Shown in pieces: positions 17,162 to 26,912 of a stretch of DNA of 64,000 bases. The position numbers and the translations under genes are program-made. The first letter of the stretch is position 1; each line of letters opens with the position of its first letter. This DNA comes from CBDHCC01 sp965219235 (lineage in GTDB: Bacteria; Pseudomonadota; Alphaproteobacteria; Sphingomonadales; Sphingomonadaceae). The notes under the pieces were generated by a model that was given only the letters and a program-made list of their open reading frames with translations, did no database searches and was not told the DNA's origin. The DNA lies in NCBI GenBank assembly GCA_965219235.1, contig OZ244721.1:2046001-2110000 (forward strand), read 5' to 3'.

Positions 17162-19129
17162 ATGCTGAAGATTGCCGCCGCGATGATCGCGCTGTCCGCC
17201 GCGACGGCAAACGCGCAGAGCTATGATCCGCTGCAGGCGTTCGCGCCGTTCGACATGGGTCAGCCGGTCAACCGCTACCGCAGCGCCAACGGGCTGCCGG
17301 GACCGGATTATTGGCAGAACCGGGCGGACTATCGGTTGCGTGTGACACTCGATCCCCTGGCCAAGACGATCAGCGGTACGGCGACGATCACCTACACCAA
17401 CAACAGCCCCGACGTGCTCGATGTGCTCTGGCTCCAGCTCGAACAGAATCTCTACAAAGCCGGATCGCGCGGGGCACTTTCGCGCGGTGACGCGCCGGCC
17501 GGCGCGACCGAGGGCATGGTGCTGGAGGCCGTGAGTGTCGCGATCGGCGGCGGACAGGCCGAAGCCGTCACGCCGTTGGTCTCCGACACCCGCGCCCAGC
17601 TCCGCCTGCCCACGAGTCTGGACGCGAAAGGCCGGGCGGTGGTGACGATCCGCTATCACTACACCATCCCGCAGGAGTGGGGCGGGCGCACGTCCTGGGG
17701 GCGGCTGCGCGATGGCGAGGCCTATGACATCGCGCAGTGGTATCCCCGGATGGCGGTGTACGACGATGTGCGCGGCTGGGACACGGCACCCTATCTCGCG
17801 CAGGAATTCTATCTCGAATATGGCGACTTCGACTATTGGGTGACGGTGCCCAGCGACATGCTGGTCGCCGGGTCGGGCCGTCTGATGAACGCGCCCGAAG
17901 TGCTGACACCGACGCAGATTGCCCGGTTGGGCCGGGCGCGCACGAGCGACGCGACCGTCCCGATCCGAACGGTGGCGGAGATCGGCGATCCGGCGTCTCG
18001 CCCAAAGCGCGGCGGCACGCTGACGTGGCACTATCGCATGGAGCACACCCGCGACGTCGCCTTCGCGGCGTCGAGCGTGTTCGCCTGGGACGCGGCGCGG
18101 ATCAACTTGCCGGAGGGCAAGTCGGCCCTGGCGATGTCCTACTATCCCGCCGAGAGCGCAGGCCGCGAGCGCTGGAGCCGTTCGACGGAGTATGTGAAGA
18201 ACACGGTCGAGCGCTTCTCGGCCAAGTACTATCCCTACGAGTGGCCCGCCGCGATCAACGTCGCCGGGCCGACGAGCGGGATGGAATACCCCGGCATCGT
18301 GTTCGATGGACCCGAGGATGCCGGAAAGACCCTGTTCTGGATCACCGCGCATGAGATCGGCCACAACTGGTTCCCGATGATCGTCGGCTTCGACGAGCGC
18401 CGCCACGCGTGGATGGACGAGGGCTTCAACACCTTCATCGATGTCGCGCAATCCGACGAGTTCAACGGCGGTGAATATGCGCCCAAGCGGGACAGCGAAT
18501 ATGCGGAGGGCGGCGGCAATCCGGTCGACGAGATCCTGCCGGTGCTCGCCGACCCGGCCGCGCCGCCGATCCTGTCGCGCGCCGACACGGTGACGGAGCG
18601 CTGGCGCCACCCCGTCACCTACTTCAAGTCGGCGCTGGGCCTCGTCCTGCTGCGCGAGGAAATCCTGGGGCCGGAGCGCTTCGACCCCGCCTTCCGCCGC
18701 TTCACCGCCGCCTGGGCGTACAAGCATCCCAAGCCCGCCGACTTCTTTCGCGCGATGGAGAGCGATGCGGGCGAAGACCTCTCCTGGTGGTGGCGCGGCT
18801 GGTATGCCGAGAACTGGCAGATGGACCTTGCCGTGGGCGGCATCGAGACCGCGAAGGACGGCACGCCTCTCGTCCGCGTGGAGACGCGAGACCGGCTGGT
18901 GATGCCGGCGACGCTGCGCGTGACCTACGCCGACGGGCGGACCAGCGACGTGCGCCTGCCCGCGGAAACGTGGATCCGGCAGGCGTCCACCGCGGTGCCG
19001 GTGCCCAGTGGCACCATCGTCAAAGCCGAGCTGGATCCCGACCACAAGCTGCCCGATCGCGATCGGTCGAACAACATCGCCATCGGCCAGGCGGCCCGGG
19101 GTCAGGCTGGCATCAGACCAGGCAAGTAA
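17162..19129 (+). CDS. M1-family metallopeptidase (aminopeptidase N-like), exported
   Basis: Zinc aminopeptidase of 655 residues with a signal peptide (KIAAAMIALSAATANAQS). An N-terminal beta domain contains the ITYTNNSPDVLDVLWLQLEQ segment. The catalytic core has the substrate loop SGMEYPGIVF, standing in for the GAMEN motif, and the zinc site HEIGH at 397-401 followed eighteen residues later by Glu420 in WMDEGFNTF. There is no C-terminal helical ERAP-type domain. The protein ends in a beta domain (RVTYADGRTSDVRLP). It should release N-terminal residues from peptides in the periplasm, feeding the peptide transporter encoded ten bases downstream. Confidence 0.9.
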   Translation: MLKIAAAMIALSAATANAQSYDPLQAFAPFDMGQPVNRYRSANGLPGPDYWQNRADYRLRVTLDPLAKTISGTATITYTNNSPDVLDVLWLQLEQNLYKAGSRGALSRGDAPAGATEGMVLEAVSVAIGGGQAEAVTPLVSDTRAQLRLPTSLDAKGRAVVTIRYHYTIPQEWGGRTSWGRLRDGEAYDIAQWYPRMAVYDDVRGWDTAPYLAQEFYLEYGDFDYWVTVPSDMLVAGSGRLMNAPEVLTPTQIARLGRARTSDATVPIRTVAEIGDPASRPKRGGTLTWHYRMEHTRDVAFAASSVFAWDAARINLPEGKSALAMSYYPAESAGRERWSRSTEYVKNTVERFSAKYYPYEWPAAINVAGPTSGMEYPGIVFDGPEDAGKTLFWITAHEIGHNWFPMIVGFDERRHAWMDEGFNTFIDVAQSDEFNGGEYAPKRDSEYAEGGGNPVDEILPVLADPAAPPILSRADTVTERWRHPVTYFKSALGLVLLREEILGPERFDPAFRRFTAAWAYKHPKPADFFRAMESDAGEDLSWWWRGWYAENWQMDLAVGGIETAKDGTPLVRVETRDRLVMPATLRVTYADGRTSDVRLPAETWIRQASTAVPVPSGTIVKAELDPDHKLPDRDRSNNIAIGQAARGQAGIRPGK

Positions 19130-19139
19130 GGAGAATGCC

Positions 19140-20570
19140 TTGAGCATCGAGGAGATGGAGGCGTTGCCCGGCACCGCGCGGCCGTTCCGGGGCCGGCGCG
19201 AGGTCCTGGGCCATCCCATCGGCCTGTTCTACCTCGCGTTCACCGAGGCGTGGGAGCGGTTCTCCTATTACGGCATGCAGACGTTGCTGGTGCTGTACAT
19301 GACAAGCCAGCTTCTGAAGCCGGGCCACGTTGAGCGGATCGCCTTCTTCGCACCGTTCCGTCGCGCGCTCGAAGGCGTGTACGGGCCGCTGGACATGATC
19401 GCGCTCTCGTCGGCGATCTTCGGGCTCTACACCAGCTTCGTCTATCTGACCCCGATCGCCGGCGGCCTGCTGGCCGATCGCCTGCTCGGCCGCCGACGGA
19501 CGATCGTGAGCGGCGCGCTGCTGATGTCGGCGGGCCATTTCCTGATGGCGTTCGACGCATCGTTCCTGCTGGCGCTCCTGTGCCTGGTGCTCGGCGTCGG
19601 CTGCTTCAAGGGAAACATCGCCAGCCAGGTCGGCGCGCTCTACCCACCTGAGTACAATCGGCGTGCCGACGCCTTCCAGATTTTCTACATTGCCATCAAC
19701 GCCGGCGTCATCATCTCGCCCCTGGTGTGCGGGACTCTGGGCGAGAAGGTCGGATGGCACTGGGGGTTCGGCGCGGCGGGCGTGGGGATGCTGCTGGGGC
19801 TGGCGATCTACCTCGCCGGTCGCCGTCATCTGCCGAGCGACACGACGGTTGCGCGGACAACGCACGACGAGGAGCCGGTCGCACCATTGCCGATGACCTC
19901 CCAAGAAAAGAAGGCCATCGCGCTCCTGCTGTTCCTCCTCCCGGTGCTGGCGGTCGCGTCTGTCGGCAATCAGGAGATCTTCAATGCGTATCTGCTCTGG
20001 GGTCAGGCCACTTACGACTTCATGCTCCTGGGTTGGACGATTCCCACGAGCTATCTGATCACGTTGGACTCCGTGGTCTCCGTCAGCTTCCTGTTCCTCT
20101 CGGTCGCGTTCTGGCGCTGGTATGCGACACGGCGCCGCGAGCCCGACGAGATCGCCAAGATGACGATCGGCACCCTCCTTTCGGCCGTCGGCGTTCTGGC
20201 GCTGGTGGCCGCCGCCGCCCACGCGGCGGCGACCGGCGGGAGGGTCAGCCTGTGGTACGCGCTTGCGTTCCACGCCATCAACTCGGCCGGGTTCGCCAAC
20301 GTCTTCCCGGTCAGTCTGGCGCTCTACGCGCGCGCGGCCCCGCCTCGCTTCTCGGCGACGATCATCGGCATCTACTACCTGTTCCTGTTCGGCGCGAACA
20401 CGCTCGTCGGGTGGATCGGCGGGTGGCTCGACAAGATGCCGGCCACCAGCTTCTGGGGCCTGCACGCCGCCATGGTCGGCGCGGCCGGCGTGGTGTTCCT
20501 GCTGACGAAGCTGTTCTTCGGGAGCGTGCTTGCGCCGACGGAGAAGCCCGCCGTGGGTTCGCGGGCCTAG
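19140..20570 (+). CDS. POT-family proton-dependent di/tripeptide transporter
   Basis: Inner-membrane peptide symporter of 476 residues. The start is a TTG with AAGGAG spaced about seven bases before it; an ATG five codons later is the alternative. The POT signature is present in helix 1 (FTEAWERFSYYGMQTLLVLY, the ExxERFxYYG motif) and in helix 5 (GNIASQVGALYPPEYNRRAD). About a dozen helices are visible. It couples with the M1 peptidase upstream: peptides trimmed in the periplasm are imported here. Its stop overlaps the stop of the convergent S9 peptidase by three bases. Confidence 0.9.
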   Translation: MSIEEMEALPGTARPFRGRREVLGHPIGLFYLAFTEAWERFSYYGMQTLLVLYMTSQLLKPGHVERIAFFAPFRRALEGVYGPLDMIALSSAIFGLYTSFVYLTPIAGGLLADRLLGRRRTIVSGALLMSAGHFLMAFDASFLLALLCLVLGVGCFKGNIASQVGALYPPEYNRRADAFQIFYIAINAGVIISPLVCGTLGEKVGWHWGFGAAGVGMLLGLAIYLAGRRHLPSDTTVARTTHDEEPVAPLPMTSQEKKAIALLLFLLPVLAVASVGNQEIFNAYLLWGQATYDFMLLGWTIPTSYLITLDSVVSVSFLFLSVAFWRWYATRRREPDEIAKMTIGTLLSAVGVLALVAAAAHAAATGGRVSLWYALAFHAINSAGFANVFPVSLALYARAAPPRFSATIIGIYYLFLFGANTLVGWIGGWLDKMPATSFWGLHAAMVGAAGVVFLLTKLFFGSVLAPTEKPAVGSRA

Positions 20571-23047
20571 CCGCCGGCTTGGTCGCTTCCTTCCGACTGC
20601 GGCTCGGACTCAACCGCTCTCGGCCGCTGCGGCTTGACGTACCGATCGAGCCAGTCGGTCATCTGCCACAAGGTCTCCTCGGTCGACTCCAGCGCGCGAT
20701 AGCCGTGCGGCTCGTTCGGCAGCACGACATAGCGCACAGTCCCGCCATTGCCCTTGAGCGCGGCATACATCCGCTCCGACTGGATCGGGAAGGTTCCCGA
20801 ATTGTCATCGGCGCCGCCGTGGATCAGCAGGATGGGCTCCTTGATCCGGTCGGCATAGGTGAAGGGCGACATCTCCGTGTAGACCGGGGTGGCCTGCCAA
20901 TAGGTCCGCTGCTCGGCCTGGAAGCCGAACGGCGTCAGCGTCCGGTTGTACGCCCCCGATCGCGCGATGCCGGCGCGGAACAGGTCGGTGTGGGCGAGCA
21001 GGTTGGCGGTCATGAAGGCGCCATAGCTGTGCCCGCCGATCGCCATCCGGTCGCGGTCGCCGACGCCGAGCGCCACGACGGCGTCGATCGCCGCCCGCGC
21101 ATCCTCCGTCAATTGCTTGACGTAGGTGTCGTTGGGCTCCGCGCCATTCTCGCCGATGATCGGCATCGCCGGATCGTCGAGCACGGCATAGCCCTGCGTC
21201 AGCAGGAACAGGTGGCTGATGCTGCGCGGACGGGTGAAGCGATTGCCCTGGTCGACCGTCTGGCCCGCCACCTTCGCGTCGGTGTATTCGGACGGATAGG
21301 CCCAGAGCAGCGTCGGCAGCGACCCGTCGCGCTTCGGGTCGTAGCCGGCGGGCGTGTAGAGCGTGCCCGACAGCGGCAGGCCGTCGGCGCGCTGGTAGGT
21401 GATCGTCCGCTGCGTCACGCCCGCGAAGACCGGGGCCGGATCGGGAAAGTCCGTCACCGCCTTGGCCGATCCGCCGACGGTGTCGCGGATCACGTAGTTG
21501 GGCGGCTCCAGGGCGCTCTCGCGACGTGTCAGAATGCGTTCGCCCGTGCCGTCCAGCAGCGACACAACGTCTTCGTAGTAGGGTGCCTTGCCCGTCCACA
21601 GCCGCTGCTGCTCACCGCCGGCGATCGGCAGGCGCGCCAGGAACGGGAAGGCCCCCGCCTTCGTGGCGCCCTCGCCGGCCACGAACACCGCCCGGTGATC
21701 GGGCGTGAAGACCATCACCGGCTGCCCGGCGGCGTTCTCCTCGGTGATGGGCAGGCCAGGGTCGCCATACTGGTCCTGGTAGTTGCGGGTGAGCATCGGG
21801 CGCGCCTCTCCGGGCCTGTCGGGCGACACGGCCGAACGGTTCTCCGTGCGGGTCTTCCACTCCCGATCGATCACCAGCGCGAAGCCGCCATCGCCCCACT
21901 CCGTTCCCGCATAGCGGTTCCGTGTCTTCGCCAGTTGGGTCGGCGCGGCGGCGAACGGAGCCGCCTGCATCATCAGCCGGTCATGGAACGGCACCTCCAC
22001 CTTGGGATCGCCGCCGTCGAGCGCCTCGGCCCAGACGAGCGTCGCGGGTGCGTCGCTTCGCCACTCCGCCTGGCGTGGCCCCTTCACCGTCGCGTCGAAA
22101 TCGACCGGCAGGTCGTCGGCCAGCGGGCGGTCGACGAGCCTCTTCACAGGCTTGCCGTCGATCGTCCAGACCGCGATCTCGGTCGGAAAGAAGGTGGCGG
22201 GCAGCAGGTAGGAGTAGGGGCGTTTGAGCCGTTCGGTCAGCAGATATCCGCCATCGGGCGAGACGCTGAAGCTGGAATAGAGCCCCGGCTCGCCGATCGG
22301 CGTGGCGGCCCCGCTCGCCGCGTCCAGGCGCGTGAGCTGTCCGGTGAAGTAGTATTCGAACAGCCGCGCGTCGTCCTCATTGGCGAGCAGGTCCTCGTAG
22401 GTGCGCGCCGCCGAGGTGCGGCCGGTGCTCTCCTGCACCACCGGCCCCGTCGGAGTGGCCGAGGCGGTCGGCGGAGCGCCGCGGCCGGGGACGACCATGC
22501 GGGCGACGATGGCCCGGCTGTCGGGCGACCAGGCGAAGGATCGGCCGAACGCGGCGTTCAACCCGCGCGCGAGCAGCCGAGCGTTGCCCGTCCGATCCGC
22601 GATCCAGAGCGCGAGACCGGCCGGTTCCTGAACCACGAAGGCGAGACGCTCGCCATCGGGCGACCAGTCCGGCGAAGCGAAGCGCGTGCCGGCCGGCAGC
22701 TTGACATCGCCCGTGCGCCCGCTCGCCACGTCCTTGAACGACAGCGCGTTCAGCCATTGCACCCGCACCTCTGCCGGCCCGTTGGTCGCCGGATCGATGC
22801 GAGTGCCCGCCAGCCGCAGGATCGGCTTGGACAGATTGGCGATCGTCGGCAGGTTCTCCCGGCCGAGGATCGCCAGCGTCCGGTGACCCGGACTGACGGA
22901 GACGGCCGGCGTCGGCGGCGTCTCCAGGATCGTCGCGATCGCGGGTGGCGCGCGATGGTACTCGGTTCCGAGCTCCGCGTTCAGGGTTGCCGTGGAGGCG
23001 AGCAGGGCGAGGAAGGTGAGGCCAAGGCGCGTCATGTGATGTCCCAT
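20567..23047 (-). CDS. S9-family serine peptidase (glutamyl endopeptidase/prolyl oligopeptidase-like)
   Basis: An 826-residue exported peptidase. The ATG at 23047 has AGGAG six bases upstream and leads to a signal peptide (RLGLTFLALLASTATLNA). A WD-like propeller domain (SPDGERLAFVV, SVSPDGGYLLTER and similar blades) fills the first two thirds. The alpha/beta-hydrolase domain carries Ser674 in GGHSYGAFM, an Asp in LLIHGGADDNSG and the His in LPNEPHGYR, a complete triad. The order resembles S9D glutamyl endopeptidases. It follows the PhoD gene on the same strand after 35 bases and is probably co-transcribed with it. Confidence 0.87.
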   Translation of the reverse strand: MGHHMTRLGLTFLALLASTATLNAELGTEYHRAPPAIATILETPPTPAVSVSPGHRTLAILGRENLPTIANLSKPILRLAGTRIDPATNGPAEVRVQWLNALSFKDVASGRTGDVKLPAGTRFASPDWSPDGERLAFVVQEPAGLALWIADRTGNARLLARGLNAAFGRSFAWSPDSRAIVARMVVPGRGAPPTASATPTGPVVQESTGRTSAARTYEDLLANEDDARLFEYYFTGQLTRLDAASGAATPIGEPGLYSSFSVSPDGGYLLTERLKRPYSYLLPATFFPTEIAVWTIDGKPVKRLVDRPLADDLPVDFDATVKGPRQAEWRSDAPATLVWAEALDGGDPKVEVPFHDRLMMQAAPFAAAPTQLAKTRNRYAGTEWGDGGFALVIDREWKTRTENRSAVSPDRPGEARPMLTRNYQDQYGDPGLPITEENAAGQPVMVFTPDHRAVFVAGEGATKAGAFPFLARLPIAGGEQQRLWTGKAPYYEDVVSLLDGTGERILTRRESALEPPNYVIRDTVGGSAKAVTDFPDPAPVFAGVTQRTITYQRADGLPLSGTLYTPAGYDPKRDGSLPTLLWAYPSEYTDAKVAGQTVDQGNRFTRPRSISHLFLLTQGYAVLDDPAMPIIGENGAEPNDTYVKQLTEDARAAIDAVVALGVGDRDRMAIGGHSYGAFMTANLLAHTDLFRAGIARSGAYNRTLTPFGFQAEQRTYWQATPVYTEMSPFTYADRIKEPILLIHGGADDNSGTFPIQSERMYAALKGNGGTVRYVVLPNEPHGYRALESTEETLWQMTDWLDRYVKPQRPRAVESEPQSEGSDQAGG

Positions 23048-23082
23048 CAAGGTCTCCTGTTGGTGCGCCCTGTCCGCTCTCA

Positions 23083-24639
23083 TCAAGCGATCGACAGAGT
23101 GGGCTTGCCATGTTCCACCACGCAGGTCGACGCCGTCGCGATCGGCGCGTCAGGGGTGGTCACGCGCTCCACGGTGCGGAATGCCGTCGTCCAGACCTCC
23201 GGCGTCACGTCGCAGGTGATGTAGCCGCGCTGGTCGTTCGAATACGCAAGGAAGGGGTTCTGGCGCAGGATCTGGTCGGCCCCTGTCCGCCTGGGTGAGC
23301 CATCGCCACCCGACGAGATCGACGTGGCGACGAACTCGACCGCGACCGCCTCGCCTTGGCCGCCGCGCGTCCGCAACTCGCCGGCGAAGTTCTGGTGTTC
23401 GTCTCCGGTCAGCACCACGGTGTTGCCCAACCCGTCGAGCTGCGACAGCAACCACTCGCGCGGCCGGTTGTAGGCGCCCCAGCTGTCCATGTTGCGGATG
23501 ACGGCAGGCTCGTCGCCGGTGCGCCGGTCGAGCGGCATCATCATGACCTGCTGGGCGATGACGTTCCAGCGCGCACGCCGTTCCTTCAAGGCGGCGCTCA
23601 GCCAGGCCTCCTGGACGGTGCCGAGCACCCGTGCCCGGGGGTCGTCCCAGCCGGGGCAATAGGGTTTGAACCCGTCGCCGCACGGCTGATCGGTGCGGAA
23701 CTGCCGCGTGTCCAGCAGGTGCAGGTCCACCAGCGAGCCGATCGGCGCCCGACGGTAGAGCTGCATCCCTCCCGCTCCGGGAAAGGACGTTCGGCGAAAG
23801 GGCATGTGCTCGTAATAGGCCTGGAAGGCGGCGGCGCGGCGCAGCGCAAAGACCTCCATCGGATCGCCGGCCTGGTCGATGTCGCCCACCCAATTGTTCT
23901 CGACCTCGTGATCGTCGAAGGTCGCGAACCAGGCGGCGCTGGCGTGGGCGGCCCGCAGATCAGGGTCGAGCTTGTACTGGGCGTAGCGGCGGCGATAGTC
24001 GTCCAGATCGTAGAGCGCCTGCCCCTCGTGCGCGCGGACGAACCGGCGCGGCCGCCCATCATAGCCCATCGGCACGGGGGAGCTGCGTCCCTCATAGATG
24101 TAGTCGCCATAGTGGAACACGAAGGCGACGTCCTCGTCCGCCAGGTGCCGATAGGCGGTGAAGAACCCGTCCTCGTAATTCTGGCAGCCGGCCACGCCGA
24201 AGCGCAGACGGTCGACCGTCGCGCCCGGCGCCGGCAGGGTCTTCGCGCGCCCGGGGATCGAACGCTCTCGTCCGACCGTGAAACGATACCAGTAGGGTCG
24301 GTCCGGCAGCAGTCCGCCGACTTCGACATGGACGCTGTGAGCGAGCTCCGGCCGGGCGAGTGCGCTGCCTTGGGCAACCACCGTGCCGAACCGTTCGTCG
24401 GATGCGACCTGCCAGTCGACGGCCAGGGGCGCCATCGGCATGCCCCCGTGCCGTTCCAGCGGCTCGGGAGCGAGCCGGGTCCAGATGACGAAGCCGTCCG
24501 CCGCCGGTTCGCCGGCGGCGACACCCAGGCGGAACGGATAAGCGGCGAACAACTGCTGAGAGCGCAGGATCGCGGGCGCGCACATCAGTCCAGCGCCGGC
24601 GGCGAGGCCCTTCAGCACCAAGCGGCGGGGAATGGACAT
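23083..24639 (-). CDS. PhoD-like alkaline phosphatase, Tat-exported
   Basis: A 518-residue metallophosphatase. The start at 24639 gives a twin-arginine signal (SIPRRLVLKGLAAGAGL), consistent with export of a folded, metal-loaded enzyme. PhoD hallmarks are present: the N-terminal Ig-like domain (FRLGVAAGEPAADGFVIWTR), VAGCQNYEDGFFTAYRHL, FVFHYGDYIYEGR, FDDHEVENNW and VLTGDEHQNF, which supply the Fe/Ca ligands of this family. It should release phosphate from phosphodiesters or monoesters in the periplasm. The gene is divergent from the oligopeptidase B-like gene, with site C in between, and leads the operon that ends with the S9 peptidase. Confidence 0.88.
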   Translation of the reverse strand: MSIPRRLVLKGLAAGAGLMCAPAILRSQQLFAAYPFRLGVAAGEPAADGFVIWTRLAPEPLERHGGMPMAPLAVDWQVASDERFGTVVAQGSALARPELAHSVHVEVGGLLPDRPYWYRFTVGRERSIPGRAKTLPAPGATVDRLRFGVAGCQNYEDGFFTAYRHLADEDVAFVFHYGDYIYEGRSSPVPMGYDGRPRRFVRAHEGQALYDLDDYRRRYAQYKLDPDLRAAHASAAWFATFDDHEVENNWVGDIDQAGDPMEVFALRRAAAFQAYYEHMPFRRTSFPGAGGMQLYRRAPIGSLVDLHLLDTRQFRTDQPCGDGFKPYCPGWDDPRARVLGTVQEAWLSAALKERRARWNVIAQQVMMMPLDRRTGDEPAVIRNMDSWGAYNRPREWLLSQLDGLGNTVVLTGDEHQNFAGELRTRGGQGEAVAVEFVATSISSGGDGSPRRTGADQILRQNPFLAYSNDQRGYITCDVTPEVWTTAFRTVERVTTPDAPIATASTCVVEHGKPTLSIA

Positions 24640-24679
24640 GGTGTTCGAGTTCCAGTCTGACCGAGCTTTACTCGTGTTC

Positions 24680-24699
24680 GAGATATACTGTATCATGAG
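24680..24699 (+). promoter_or_regulatory. AT-rich operator candidate between divergent operons (site C)
   Basis: GAGATATACTGTATCATGAG contains the perfect inverted repeat ATAC-T-GTAT, and its reverse complement begins CATGATA like site B. It lies 41 bases from the PhoD ATG and 29 bases from the oligopeptidase B-like ATG, so it could control both operons. Confidence 0.4.
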
Positions 24700-24727
24700 G
24701 CCTCGGTCCACAAGCGGCAGGACGATC

Positions 24728-26869
24728 ATGCGCCCACATTCGACGCTCTGTTCCACACGCATCGTTGCTCTTGCTCTTGCAGCGCTCTCGACGGGCGCGA
24801 TGGGGCAATCCCCGGACCCCGCCACCCCGCCCGTGGCGGCGCGCAAGCCGCACACGATCACCGCTCCCTTCGGGGCGGCGCGAGAGGACCCCTATTACTG
24901 GCTGCGCGACGACACGCGCCGGGACTCCGAGATGCTGGCCTACCTCGCGGCCGAGAACGCCTACGCCGACCGGGTGCTCGCACCCACGAAGGCGCTGCAG
25001 GACACGCTCTACGAAGAGATCGTCGGGCGCATCAAGCAGGACGACAGCTCGGTGCCCTACGAGAAGCGCGGCTACCTCTACTACACCCGCTTCGACACGG
25101 GCGCGGACTATCCGATCCTTGCCCGGCGAAAGCGCGATATGGCTGCGCCGGAGGAGGTTTTGCTCGACCAGCCGGCCATGGCGGCGGGGAAAGGGTATTT
25201 CGCCGTCGGCGACACCGCCGTCAGCCCCGACAACCGCCTGCTCGCCTATGCCGAGGACACGGTCGGGCGGCGGCAGTATGTGCTGAAGGTCAAGGACATC
25301 GCGACGGGTCGGGTGCTGGAAGACAGCGTGATGGACGTCGAGCCGAACCTGGTCTGGGCCGACGACAACCGCACGCTCTTCTACATCGAAAAGGACCCGA
25401 CCACGCTGCTCAGCAAGCGGGTCAAGCGCCACGTGCTGGGTGCGCCCGCGTCCGACGACGCGCTCGTCTACGAGGAGCCGGACGACAGCTTTTACCTGGG
25501 GCTGATGCGCACGACGGACGACCGCTATTTGTGCCTCGTCGAACAGAGCACCGTCAGCACCGAACAGCGCTGCGCCCCGGCGGACGCGCCCGGCCGCTTC
25601 GCCGTGCTGGCGCCGCGCGAGCGCGACGTGCTCTACGACGCGGACCACATCGACGACCACTGGGTGGTCCGCACCAACCGCGACGCACCCAATTATCGGC
25701 TGATGACGGTGGCTGACGGGGCGGTGGCCGAGGGACGCTCGGCTTGGCGCGACCTGGTGGCGACCGACCCGGACGTGTTCATCGAGGGTTTCAAGCCGTT
25801 CGACCGCGTGCTGGCGATCGAGGAGCGGTCGGACGGCAACAAGCGGCTGCGCCTGCTCACGAACGCGGGCGAGAGCAGCCTCGTCGCGGCCGACGAGCCC
25901 GCCTACACGATGGCGCTGGGCACGAACGAGGAGCCGGCGAGCCCCTGGGTGCGCTACACCTACAACTCGCTGACGACGCCGACCACTACGTTCGAGGTGA
26001 ACGCGGCGACGGGCGAGCGCCGGTCGCTGAAGGTCCAGCCCACGCCTGGGTACGACCAGGCGAACTACGTGACCGAGCGGGTGTGGACGGTCGCGCGCGA
26101 CGGCACGCGGGTGCCCGTCACGCTGTTCCACCGCAAGGACTTCGCCCGCGACGGCACGGCGGCGCTGTTCCAGACGGGCTATGGCAGCTACGGCATTTCC
26201 AGCGATCCGGCCTGGTCGAACACGGCCGTCAGCCTGGCCGATCGCGGCATGGTGTTCGCGATCGCGCACATCCGCGGCGGGCAGGAGCTGGGCCGCCGAT
26301 GGTACGACGACGGCCACCTGATGGCCAAGACCAACAGCTTCACCGACTTCGTGGATGTCACTCGCGACCTGGTGGCGCGTGGCTATGCGGCGAAGGGTCG
26401 GGTGGCCGCGCTCGGCGGCAGCGCGGGCGGTCTGCTGATGGGTGCGGTCGCGAACATGGCGCCGCAGGACTACCGCGTCATTCTGGCGCAGGTGCCGTTC
26501 GTCGACGTGGTGACGACGATGCTGGACGCCTCCATCCCGCTCACCACCAACGAGTATGACGAATGGGGCAACCCGGCGACGAAGTCCGCCTATGATTATA
26601 TGCTCAGCTACTCGCCCTACGACAACGTGCGCGCGCAGGCCTATCCCGCGATGTTCGTCGGCACCGGCCTGTGGGACAGCCAGGTGCAGTATTACGAACC
26701 CGCCAAGTGGGTCGCCAAGCTGCGCGCGACCGGCACCGGCACCCAGCCGCTGGTGTTCCGCGTCAACATGGAGGCCGGCCACGGCGGCAAGTCCGGCCGC
26801 TTCCGCCGCTACCGCGACCAGGCGGAGTACCTGGCGTTCGCGCTGGAACAGCTCGGACTCGACAAGTGA
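24728..26869 (+). CDS. S9A peptidase, oligopeptidase B-like, exported
   Basis: A 713-residue peptidase. The ATG at 24728 (CAGGA upstream) gives a signal sequence (RIVALALAALSTGAMGQ); an in-frame ATG at 24695 would overlap site C. The family opening DPYYWLRDDTRRDSEMLAYL is clear. The hydrolase domain shows GQELGRRWYDDGHLMAKTNS, the nucleophile Ser565 in LGGSAGGLLMG, and the His in MEAGHGGKSGR. Oligopeptidase B enzymes cut after basic residues in short peptides. The export signal and the neighbours place this one in periplasmic peptide breakdown. It is followed after 43 bases by an S10 carboxypeptidase. Confidence 0.9.
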   Translation: MRPHSTLCSTRIVALALAALSTGAMGQSPDPATPPVAARKPHTITAPFGAAREDPYYWLRDDTRRDSEMLAYLAAENAYADRVLAPTKALQDTLYEEIVGRIKQDDSSVPYEKRGYLYYTRFDTGADYPILARRKRDMAAPEEVLLDQPAMAAGKGYFAVGDTAVSPDNRLLAYAEDTVGRRQYVLKVKDIATGRVLEDSVMDVEPNLVWADDNRTLFYIEKDPTTLLSKRVKRHVLGAPASDDALVYEEPDDSFYLGLMRTTDDRYLCLVEQSTVSTEQRCAPADAPGRFAVLAPRERDVLYDADHIDDHWVVRTNRDAPNYRLMTVADGAVAEGRSAWRDLVATDPDVFIEGFKPFDRVLAIEERSDGNKRLRLLTNAGESSLVAADEPAYTMALGTNEEPASPWVRYTYNSLTTPTTTFEVNAATGERRSLKVQPTPGYDQANYVTERVWTVARDGTRVPVTLFHRKDFARDGTAALFQTGYGSYGISSDPAWSNTAVSLADRGMVFAIAHIRGGQELGRRWYDDGHLMAKTNSFTDFVDVTRDLVARGYAAKGRVAALGGSAGGLLMGAVANMAPQDYRVILAQVPFVDVVTTMLDASIPLTTNEYDEWGNPATKSAYDYMLSYSPYDNVRAQAYPAMFVGTGLWDSQVQYYEPAKWVAKLRATGTGTQPLVFRVNMEAGHGGKSGRFRRYRDQAEYLAFALEQLGLDK

Positions 26870-26912
26870 TCCCTGCGCTGTGTCATCCAATCACCAACTG
26901 TTGGATCCTGCC

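Noticed and set aside
19727..23224. Long plus-strand open frame across the POT gene and opposite the S9 peptidase
   Set aside because: Antisense and out-of-frame shadow; both real genes have complete motifs, signal peptides and ribosome sites.
17162..26869. Lasso-peptide isopeptidase locus suggested by S9 peptidases near a TonB receptor
   Set aside because: No lasso precursor, B or C genes are present, and the S9 enzymes match glutamyl endopeptidase and oligopeptidase B types better.
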